From the NCBI GenBank assembly GCA_964580525.1, contig CAZOKN010000042.1:1-15253 (forward strand): 15,253 nucleotides of DNA, given 5' to 3'. Positions 1 through 5,911 of the stretch are shown here, one piece after another. Each line of letters starts with the position of its first letter. Within the stretch, counting starts at the first letter, position 1. The position numbers and the translations under genes were made by a program. The notes beneath the pieces were generated by a model, which ran no database searches, was not told the DNA's origin, and was given only the letters and a program-made list of their open reading frames with translations. Source of the stretch: CAZOKN01 sp964580525 (lineage in GTDB: Bacteria; Pseudomonadota; Alphaproteobacteria; Rickettsiales; UBA6187).

Positions 1-376
1 GTATTGCTCTTCTTTCCACAGGAGTAGAACCAGAAGGAACGCAAATGATAATGAGTGGTCCAGTTAACCATTTACGGTTATGCACTGTACGTATGAAATG
101 CTTTATCATTTCTTCAGCGCCCTTGAAATCAGCTATAACGCCATCTTTCAGTGGTCTGATAGCTTCAATTTCTGCTGGAGTTCTTCCCAACATCATTTTT
201 GCCTCGTTACCGAAAGCATAAGGTATAGAACCACCCTTATCTTTAAGCAAAGCAACAACTGAAGGCTCGTTCAAAACAATGCCTCTACCTTTTACATAAA
301 CCAAGGTATTAGCCGTACCAAGATCTATTGCCATATCACAAGAAAGTGATCCAAACATGTTAGAAAATACGCTCAT
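1..376 (-). CDS. mreB: Rod shape-determining protein MreB (N-terminal part, runs off the window)
   Basis: Reading the minus strand from an ATG at 376 gives about 125 residues of bacterial actin homologue MreB, which forms membrane-associated filaments directing lateral cell-wall synthesis. The N-terminus begins MSVFSNMFGS. The actin-type phosphate-1 motif IDLGTANTLVY lies at about residues 17-27, followed by GIVLNEPSVVA and, near the edge, the conserved stretch IIICVPSGSTPVERRAI. The C-terminal two thirds lie outside the window. The start is 16 nt after the leuA stop, and a GAGAGG-like ribosome binding site overlaps the end of leuA, so the two are probably co-transcribed. Family assignment is secure. 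The suggestion that mreCD and other shape genes follow off the left edge is inference from common gene order, not seen here. Confidence 0.95.
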   Translation of the reverse strand, partial: MSVFSNMFGSLSCDMAIDLGTANTLVYVKGRGIVLNEPSVVALLKDKGGSIPYAFGNEAKMMLGRTPAEIEAIRPLKDGVIADFKGAEEMIKHFIRTVHNRKWLTGPLIIICVPSGSTPVERRAI

Positions 377-392
377 AAATACTTATTACCTC

Positions 393-1994
393 TCAAACTC
401 CAGAATCAGTTTTTTTATTTTTATCCAAAGACTTTAGCTTATCCAAAGCCCCTATATAAGCAAGGGCTGAAGCAACCAAAGTATCAGTATCTCTACTATT
501 ACCACTTATAATCTTTCCGTCTTTTTGCAGACGAACCGTAACTTCAGCTTGCGCATCCGTACCGCCCGTTACAGCATGAACCTGGTAAAGTTCAAGCCCT
601 GCATCGTGGGGAATTAACCTCTTGATACCATTAAAAATTGCATCAACCGGCCCATCACCCGTAGCCTTAACCTTTTTTGTCTTTCCTTCAACTTTCAGTT
701 TTATCTTAGCAACAGGGTTACCCTTGGAGCCACATACCACTTTTAGAGAGACAAGATCAATACCACCTTTACTCTTAATAACACTATTGTCAATAAGTGC
801 AATAATATCTTCATCATAAATTTCTTTCTTCTTATCTGCCAAGCTTTTAAAATTGTGAAAAGCTTCTTCAAATGCGTTGTCTCCAAGCTCTAATCCCAAC
901 TCAGATAATTTTTTCTTTAAAGCGTGTCTTCCGGACAACTTACCCAAAACAATCTTAGATTCGGTTAAGCCTATAGATTCCGGGGTCATAATCTCGTATG
1001 TCGCTGAATTTTTTAACATACCATCTTGGTGAACTCCAGACTCATGCGCAAATGCATTTGCGCCAACAATTGCCTTGTTATTTTGTACAATAAATCCTGT
1101 TATTGTCGACACAAGTCTCGATGCACGAGTTATATGAGTTGTGTCGATATTAGTTTGATAAGGCAAAGTATCATTGCGGGTTTTAATTGCCATGACAATT
1201 TCTTCCATTGCAGCATTACCTGCACGCTCACCCAAACCATTGATTGTACACTCAATTTGTCGTGCTCCAGCAGAGACCGCCGCAAGGGAATTTGCAACCG
1301 CTAATCCCAAATCATTATGGCAGTGAACTGATATAATTGCTTTATCAATATTAGGTACACGATTCTTAACCATCTTTATTAATTCTGCATATTCAAAAGG
1401 AGTTATGTAGCCGACTGTATCAGGTAAATTAATTGTACGAGCTCCGGCTTTTATCGCCGTTTCAACAGCGCGACACAAAAAATCATGTTCAGTTCTGGTG
1501 GCATCTTCTGCCGACCATTCAATATCTTCACACAAATTACGCGCAAATTTCACCATGTCAGCAGTTCTTTCCAAAACTTTATCTGGCTCCATCTGTAATT
1601 TATATTTCATATGAATCGGGCTGGTAGAAATGAACGTATGTATCCGACCTCTTGCTGCTGGCTTAATAGCTTCTGCCGCAGCTTCTATATCAGCTTTAAC
1701 TGTTCTAGCTAACGAACAAACAATAGAATTTTTTACTCGTTTGGCTACCTGATTAACAGATTCAAAATCACCTTTTGAAGAAACAGCAAATCCAGCTTCA
1801 ATAATATCTACACCCATTTTATCAAGCGTTTCTGCTATCAAGATTTTTTCCTCGATATTCATAGTAGCGCCTGGAGATTGCTCACCATCACGCAATGTTG
1901 TATCGAATATTAAAACTTTTTCCTGCTTCTCCGATTGTTTAATCGGCTTTGCTTTTTTAGTTATTTTATCTGTATCTTTTGTTTTTTTTGTCAT
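393..1994 (-). CDS. leuA: 2-isopropylmalate synthase LeuA
   Basis: The 533-residue product condenses acetyl-CoA with 2-ketoisovalerate, the first committed step of leucine synthesis, in the cytoplasm. A DRE-TIM metallolyase barrel begins at about residue 27 with DTTLRDGEQSPG (metal ligand D36). The HCH metal ligands are H224 and H226, and NGLGERAGN at 252-260 supplies N260. GVHQDGM at 320-326 marks the linker subdomain. Residues of about 405-515 match the C-terminal allosteric domain that senses leucine, so feedback inhibition is likely. About 26 Lys-rich N-terminal residues precede the barrel; this makes the protein slightly longer than usual and looks disordered. The ATG at 1994 overlaps the stop of the acetyltransferase gene (ATGA), implying translational coupling. 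Homocitrate and citramalate synthases are relatives, but length, regulatory domain and ilv context favour LeuA. Confidence 0.95.
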   Translation of the reverse strand: MTKKTKDTDKITKKAKPIKQSEKQEKVLIFDTTLRDGEQSPGATMNIEEKILIAETLDKMGVDIIEAGFAVSSKGDFESVNQVAKRVKNSIVCSLARTVKADIEAAAEAIKPAARGRIHTFISTSPIHMKYKLQMEPDKVLERTADMVKFARNLCEDIEWSAEDATRTEHDFLCRAVETAIKAGARTINLPDTVGYITPFEYAELIKMVKNRVPNIDKAIISVHCHNDLGLAVANSLAAVSAGARQIECTINGLGERAGNAAMEEIVMAIKTRNDTLPYQTNIDTTHITRASRLVSTITGFIVQNNKAIVGANAFAHESGVHQDGMLKNSATYEIMTPESIGLTESKIVLGKLSGRHALKKKLSELGLELGDNAFEEAFHNFKSLADKKKEIYDEDIIALIDNSVIKSKGGIDLVSLKVVCGSKGNPVAKIKLKVEGKTKKVKATGDGPVDAIFNGIKRLIPHDAGLELYQVHAVTGGTDAQAEVTVRLQKDGKIISGNSRDTDTLVASALAYIGALDKLKSLDKNKKTDSGV

Positions 1995-2488
1995 TTTCTT
2001 TTTTCCATAATATAAATTTCTGTTCCAAGGCTATCCTTCGTATATCTTGAGAATGAAAAGCCTGCTTTTTCATAGCAACGTATTGCTCTTTTATTATCCA
2101 CAAATGGATCTAAAATAATTTTCTTTACTCCCTCAGGAGCAAAAAGCTTATCCGAGAATTTCTTAACCACTTCTGTTCCATAACCTTTTCCTAAATAATC
2201 TTCTTCACCAATAAATAAATCAAATCCCATAACACTGTTCGGATCATCACAGAGCGGCTCTGGTGGAGCAAATTTAGCTCTATTATAATAATTTATATAT
2301 CCGACTTCTCTATCATCTATAACTATAATGAAAGGATGCTCAAACCCATTTCCTTCAACTTTCGAAATTATAGCTTCCGGTGGTGCATATCCTGGACGAA
2401 ACCATATTTCCTTAACATGTTCTTTTTCACACCATTTAAAATATAACGGTAAAAATTCTTTGGTAAATTCCTTAAAAAAAATCTCCAT
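1991..2488 (-). CDS. GNAT acetyltransferase, AAC(6')-like
   Basis: This 165-residue protein is a GNAT-fold acyl-CoA-dependent N-acetyltransferase. The acetyl-CoA-binding motif is at about 99-108 (LGKGYGTEVV), preceded by MGFDLFIG at 87-94. The C-terminal motif DNKRAIRCYEKAGF is at 131-144. This combination is characteristic of the aminoglycoside 6'-N-acetyltransferase AAC(6') branch as I recall it, which also includes many chromosomal proteins of unknown substrate. The substrate cannot be told from sequence. The ATG at 2488 shares its A with the permease stop (TAATG) and the TGA overlaps the leuA ATG, so it sits inside a coupled operon. Whether it confers drug resistance, acts on a metabolite, or works with the adjacent permease is open. 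Confidence 0.82.
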   Translation of the reverse strand: MEIFFKEFTKEFLPLYFKWCEKEHVKEIWFRPGYAPPEAIISKVEGNGFEHPFIIVIDDREVGYINYYNRAKFAPPEPLCDDPNSVMGFDLFIGEEDYLGKGYGTEVVKKFSDKLFAPEGVKKIILDPFVDNKRAIRCYEKAGFSFSRYTKDSLGTEIYIMEKRK

Positions 2489-3393
2489 TATTTTACGTAT
2501 CCCATAATAACAATACTAGCGACGAGCATTCCCATTCCTACTATTTCCAATTTATTTATATTCTCTTTAAAAATTTTATGCGTCATAAACACCGAAAATA
2601 ATATTTCAATTTGTCCAACCAAGGCAACATGTGCAGCCTTGGCAAAACTAAACGCTACAAACCAACAAAGTGCGCATGTCATTGTTGTTGCGCCTATTAA
2701 AACAGAATCTCTTTTTATCAGCAATATTTGCCGGAATCTTTCTTTACCACCACTCATATACATAACAAACAACATTGTAATAGCCTGTACTGCAAAAATG
2801 CAAGTCATTGTATAAGTTGATCTTATAAAAAATCCATCATCTCCAAGAGCAAGTATCGCCTCTCTAATTAAAACTCCAGCCAAACCAAAGCAAGCACCAC
2901 AAGCCAATCCTATCTGTGCAGATTTGGTAAAAATTTTAGCTAATAAATTTGCGGAAATATGTTGTTCTATAATCGATATCAACAAGATTCCAGCCAATCC
3001 CAAAAGAATTGCAAATAATGCTCCCACACTAATAAAGTCACCAAAAAGCAATGCACTAAATATAGCGGCCTGCAATGCTTCTGTTTTTCCGTAAGTAACC
3101 CCTATAACAAAATTACGTCTGGAAAATAAAGCTAAAAATAAAAACCCACCAATGACTTGTATAATTGCTGCGCCAAAAACATATATGGCAAATTTTCCAT
3201 TTGGTGTTGGCATTTTATAGCCAGACCCATAAATCACCAACATCAAAGCAATGGCAAAAATCAAAGCAAATGCAAACCTGACAAACAATATAGCATCGTC
3301 TGAAACTGTTTTTTTTGCGTGTTTAAACAAACCGTTGCGCAATGTTTGCACAGCTGCCGCCAAAATAGTTACTGGTATCCAAATGCTTGTCAT
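2488..3393 (-). CDS. EamA/DMT-family permease
   Basis: The 301-residue protein is almost wholly hydrophobic, with about ten predicted membrane helices in two halves, as in the drug/metabolite transporter superfamily (EamA/RhaT type). The C-terminal half ends with the recognisable pattern ALVGQIEILFSVFMTHKIFKE followed by an LEIVGMGML helix, typical of the second EamA repeat. Such inner-membrane carriers export amino acids, nucleotides or other small metabolites; the substrate here is unknown. The ATG at 3393 has a weak CGGAA element 5-6 nt upstream. The gene begins only 13-17 nt past the ilvC terminator, leaving little space for a separate promoter. Its stop overlaps the next ATG by one base. 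Its position beside branched-chain amino acid genes makes amino acid export an attractive but untested guess. Confidence 0.87.
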   Translation of the reverse strand: MTSIWIPVTILAAAVQTLRNGLFKHAKKTVSDDAILFVRFAFALIFAIALMLVIYGSGYKMPTPNGKFAIYVFGAAIIQVIGGFLFLALFSRRNFVIGVTYGKTEALQAAIFSALLFGDFISVGALFAILLGLAGILLISIIEQHISANLLAKIFTKSAQIGLACGACFGLAGVLIREAILALGDDGFFIRSTYTMTCIFAVQAITMLFVMYMSGGKERFRQILLIKRDSVLIGATTMTCALCWFVAFSFAKAAHVALVGQIEILFSVFMTHKIFKENINKLEIVGMGMLVASIVIMGYVK

Positions 3394-3405
3394 ATATTTT
3401 CCGAA

Positions 3406-3445
3406 ATAAAAAAACCCCGTCTACTTTAGAATAGACGGGGTTTTT
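3406..3445 (-). terminator. Intrinsic terminator after ilvC
   Basis: A perfect 9-bp stem, CCCCGTCTA (3415-3423) against TAGACGGGG (3432-3440), has an 8-nt loop. The stem is extended by A:T pairs, and on the minus strand it is followed by a run of seven T (3414-3408). It lies 23 nt after the ilvC stop. The plus strand also carries a T5 tract (3441-3445), so it could act weakly in both directions, but no plus-strand gene reads into it. It ends only about 15 nt before the permease start codon. Confidence 0.92.
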
Positions 3446-3467
3446 AAATTTAAAACTTAAATTTAAA

Positions 3468-4493
3468 TTACGCCGCCTGATCCTTTACTAGCTTGTTCTT
3501 AGCTATCCAAGGCATTAGATTACGAAGTCGAGCGCCAACAGCTTCAATTGGATGTTTTGCTTCTTCTTCTCTTACTTTTTCTAATTTATTAGCGCCTTGT
3601 GAGCTTCTGTCCGCGATAAATTCTTTAGTGAATTCACCAGACTGAATACGCTTCAATACAGCTTTCATCTCTTTTTTAGTTTCGTCAGTTATGATTCTAG
3701 GACCAGTAACATAGTCACCATACTCAGCTGTGTTTGAGATTGAATAACGCATGTTAGCCAAACCGCCTTCATATATAAGATCAACAATCAACTTAGTTTC
3801 ATGCAAGCATTCAAAATAAGCCATTTCAGGTGGATAACCAGCTTCAACCAATGTTTCATAACCAGCTTTGATCAACGCGCTTATACCACCGCAAAGAACA
3901 GCCTGCTCGCCGAACAAATCAGTTTCACACTCATCTTTGAAAGTAGTTTCTATAACGCCAGAACGACCACCGCCAACACCAGATGCCCAAGCAAGAGCTA
4001 AATCTTTAGCTTTACCAGAAGCATTTTGTGCAACAGCTATCAAGCATGGAACTCCGCCGCCCTTTACATATTCGCCACGAACAGTATGACCTGGACCTTT
4101 AGGCGCAGTCATAAACACGTCCAAATCAGCTCTTGGTTTAATCAAACCAAAATGGATATTCAAACCATGAGCAAACGCCAAAGCAGCGCCTTGCTTAATA
4201 TTTTCTCTTACAGCCTGGTACAAATCAGCTTGATTTTCATCAGGAACTAGGAACATAACAATGTCAGCACCCTTAACAGCTTCAACTGGCTCTTTAACAT
4301 CAAAGCCAGCTTTTTTAGCATTTGCTACAGACTTAGAAGAAGAACGGAGACCGATAACTACGTTAGCAACACCACTATCTTTCAAATTTTGCGCGTGCGC
4401 ATGACCTTGGCTACCATAGCCCAAGATCACTATTTTTTTATCTTTTATCAAATCTAGGTTTGCATCCTTATCATAATAAACGTTCAAATTCAC
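3468..4493 (-). CDS. ilvC: Ketol-acid reductoisomerase IlvC (class I)
   Basis: This Mg2+/NADPH enzyme isomerises and reduces 2-acetolactate and 2-aceto-2-hydroxybutyrate in valine, leucine and isoleucine synthesis. The Rossmann motif GYGSQGHAHAQNL, the stretch FMTAPKGPGHTVR and the metal-binding block DECETDLFGEQAVLCGG are all present. The reading frame is open far upstream, with three candidate starts. The ATG at 4592 lies in the promoter -35 element and is unlikely. An ATG at 4535 has AGAGG 7 nt upstream and gives 355 residues. A GTG at 4493 has a near-ideal AGGAG 7 nt upstream and gives 341 residues beginning MNLNVYYDKDA, closest to the usual class I length (about 338) and N-terminus. I chose 4493 for these reasons, with 4535 a real alternative. 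Transcription is from the promoter at 4564-4592 and ends at the terminator near 3406. Confidence 0.93.
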   Translation of the reverse strand: MNLNVYYDKDANLDLIKDKKIVILGYGSQGHAHAQNLKDSGVANVVIGLRSSSKSVANAKKAGFDVKEPVEAVKGADIVMFLVPDENQADLYQAVRENIKQGAALAFAHGLNIHFGLIKPRADLDVFMTAPKGPGHTVRGEYVKGGGVPCLIAVAQNASGKAKDLALAWASGVGGGRSGVIETTFKDECETDLFGEQAVLCGGISALIKAGYETLVEAGYPPEMAYFECLHETKLIVDLIYEGGLANMRYSISNTAEYGDYVTGPRIITDETKKEMKAVLKRIQSGEFTKEFIADRSSQGANKLEKVREEEAKHPIEAVGARLRNLMPWIAKNKLVKDQAA

Positions 4494-4563
4494 CTGACTT
4501 CTCCTATTTTCTTTAAAATTTACAACTTCACTCATAATCACACCTCTATTGGCCGAGCCGGGC

Positions 4564-4592
4564 ATTATAAGGTTTTTTGATAAAAAGAGCAA
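4564..4592 (-). promoter_or_regulatory. Sigma-70-type promoter of ilvC
   Basis: On the minus strand a -35 element TTGCTC (4592-4587) is separated by exactly 17 nt from a perfect TATAAT -10 box (4569-4564). The start point would be near 4557, giving a leader of about 22 nt to the ATG at 4535 or about 64 nt to the GTG at 4493. The sequence just after the -10 box is conspicuously GC-rich (GCCCGGCTCGGCC) in an AT-rich background. It resembles the GC-rich discriminators of growth-rate or ppGpp-controlled promoters, but that control is inference. Confidence 0.75.
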
Positions 4593-4628
4593 GAAAAGAC
4601 TTAAAAAAGCGAATTATTAAGACATATA

Positions 4629-4657
4629 TTGACTTTCCGCCTGCCCAGATGTAGTAG
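4629..4657 (+). promoter_or_regulatory. Possible promoter of the slyB-like gene
   Basis: TTGACT at 4629-4634 is a good -35 match, and 17 nt later TAGTAG (4652-4657) is a poor -10 match (3 of 6). The position suits the ATG at 4686, with a leader of about 20 nt carrying the ribosome binding site. The weak -10 keeps confidence low, but no better candidate lies between ilvC and this gene. Confidence 0.35.
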
Positions 4658-4685
4658 TTATTTTGAAAAAATAAGGAGATTTTTT

Positions 4686-5264
4686 ATGAATAAAGCCCTA
4701 AAAATACTAAGTATAGCAACGATTTCCAGCTTAATGTTAACTTCTTGTGCTCGCGACATGTCATCTGACGTTTATACTGATTCTAATGCAGTAGGCAAGG
4801 TCTTGGAAGGTAAAGTACTTTCTGCCCGCCAGGTTACTGTTAAAAGCTCTGATAAACTACAAGATAACACTCTTGGCATGATTGGTGGTGGTCTTTTGGG
4901 TGCCGTTGCAGGTTCAAGCGTTGGTGGTGGTACAGGTAAAGGTCTTGCAGCTGTAGGTGGCGGTCTTTTGGGCGCAACGGCTGGAGCTTATGCACAGGAT
5001 AAACTTGGTACTTCTAAAGGTATAGAATATGTGGTTCGTATAGACAAAAAATACGTAAGCAGCATACCTAGAAACGTACACAGAAAGCAGATTTCTGTTG
5101 GCGATAACTCAGTAGATCAAGATGTAAAGCAATCTATCGCAGTTGAAGACACAAAAACTGACCTTATATCTGTAGTACAAGGAACTGATACTATGTTCCA
5201 AGCAGGACAAAAAGTTTTGATTATATATAATAATGATAGACCACGTTTAGCTGCTGCTAACTAG
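4686..5264 (+). CDS. SlyB-like glycine-zipper outer-membrane lipoprotein
   Basis: The 192-residue protein has a lipoprotein signal peptide: a basic MNKALK start, a hydrophobic core, and the lipobox LTSC with lipidated C21. It is therefore probably anchored to the outer membrane facing the periplasm. Two glycine-zipper helices follow (GMIGGGLLGAVAG and GLAAVGGGLLGATAG), then a C-terminal part with VRIDKK and FQAGQKVLI, as in the SlyB/PcP/17-kDa antigen group. Unlike SlyB of about 155 residues, roughly 35-40 polar residues are inserted between the VRIDKK strand and the ISVVQG strand. The start at 4686 has AAGGAG 7 nt upstream; a longer reading from 4629 would bury the signal peptide and start in the likely -35 box. 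The gene stands alone on the plus strand between ilvN and ilvC and ends in a strong terminator. Such proteins support envelope integrity; its exact role is unknown. Confidence 0.85.
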   Translation: MNKALKILSIATISSLMLTSCARDMSSDVYTDSNAVGKVLEGKVLSARQVTVKSSDKLQDNTLGMIGGGLLGAVAGSSVGGGTGKGLAAVGGGLLGATAGAYAQDKLGTSKGIEYVVRIDKKYVSSIPRNVHRKQISVGDNSVDQDVKQSIAVEDTKTDLISVVQGTDTMFQAGQKVLIIYNNDRPRLAAAN

Positions 5265-5283
5265 TCTAGCTTATCGTAAAAAC

Positions 5284-5313
5284 AAAAAGCCCAGGTTTTG
5301 CCTGGGCTTTTTT
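5284..5313. terminator. Bidirectional intrinsic terminator between slyB-like gene and ilvN
   Basis: The perfect stem GCCCAGG (5289-5295) / CCTGGGC (5301-5307) has a 5-nt loop. It is flanked by A5 on the left and T6 on the right, so it forms a U-tailed hairpin in both directions. It lies 19 nt after the stop of the plus-strand lipoprotein gene and 20 nt after the ilvN stop on the minus strand, and can serve both convergent genes. Confidence 0.93.
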
Positions 5314-5333
5314 ATTTATTAGAAATGTAAAAA

Positions 5334-5909
5334 CTAAAACTCTTCTGTTCCGCGTGCAATAGCAGTAACACCTGTTCTTGCATATTCTATGATGCCGTAA
5401 GGCTTCATCATCTCAATAAATTCGTCAAGCTTTGAGGGAATGTCAGTTAATTCAAATACAAAAGATTTATCAGTAGCATCTACTTCTTTAGCATCAAAAT
5501 TATCAGCTATATGGATAATCTCCTGTCTTTGCTCGCCGCGTGCCTTTACTTTTATCAAAATTACACCTCTTTCAACATAAGGCCCTTCAACCGTTAAATC
5601 GCGGACTTTATGCACAGGAACAATTTTTTCAATTAGAGTTACATTATCAATGTCTGTCTTAGTTACAATTTTATAATATGCTTGAACATTATTAGTACTC
5701 ATTGCCCATGCAAGACCACTTTGTATTGTTGTGTTTGCGGCACNNNNNNNNNNCGAAAGCTTCTTTTCTTTATCAATTTCTGAAACAGTCAAACTATGGA
5801 TATTATACCCACGTCCAGAAAATAGCCCAACAACACGGCCTAACACACCCGCTTCGTTGTCTACTATTACTGCTAATATATGTCTTTCGTCTCGTTGTTC
5901 GTTTTTCAT
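5334..5909 (-). CDS. ilvN: Acetolactate synthase small (regulatory) subunit IlvN, with assembly gap
   Basis: The regulatory subunit of acetohydroxyacid synthase activates the IlvB catalytic subunit and mediates feedback inhibition, usually by valine. The N-terminal ACT domain is clear: HILAVIVDNEAGVLGRVVGLF, then GRGYNIHSLTVSE. The C-terminal half resumes with VPVHKVRDLTVEGPYVERG and the conserved second domain. Ten N (5744-5753) interrupt the end of the ACT domain just after EKKLS. The family normally has about 23 residues between this LS and VPVHKV, typically RITIVT followed by a helix. Here there are 44, including a stretch AANTTIQSGLAWAMSTNNVQ that I do not recognise from the family. A bad contig join or an in-frame insertion could explain this. 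The start is 2 nt after the ilvB stop, with GAGAG upstream, so the pair is translationally coupled. Confidence 0.9.
   Translation of the reverse strand: MKNEQRDERHILAVIVDNEAGVLGRVVGLFSGRGYNIHSLTVSEIDKEKKLSXXXXAANTTIQSGLAWAMSTNNVQAYYKIVTKTDIDNVTLIEKIVPVHKVRDLTVEGPYVERGVILIKVKARGEQRQEIIHIADNFDAKEVDATDKSFVFELTDIPSKLDEFIEMMKPYGIIEYARTGVTAIARGTEEF
5744..5753. other. Assembly gap (10 N) inside ilvN
   Basis: Ten undetermined bases interrupt ilvN. The true gap size is unknown because short N runs are often placeholders for a scaffold join. The sequence on the ilvN-3' side (about 5680-5743) does not match what the family should have there. Confidence 0.98.
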
Positions 5910-5911
5910 TT

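Noticed and set aside
80..262. Short plus-strand open frame opposite mreB, and similar ones opposite leuA, ilvC, ilvB and the LamG gene
   Set aside because: They are antisense to well-supported genes, have no family resemblance and no convincing ribosome binding sites.
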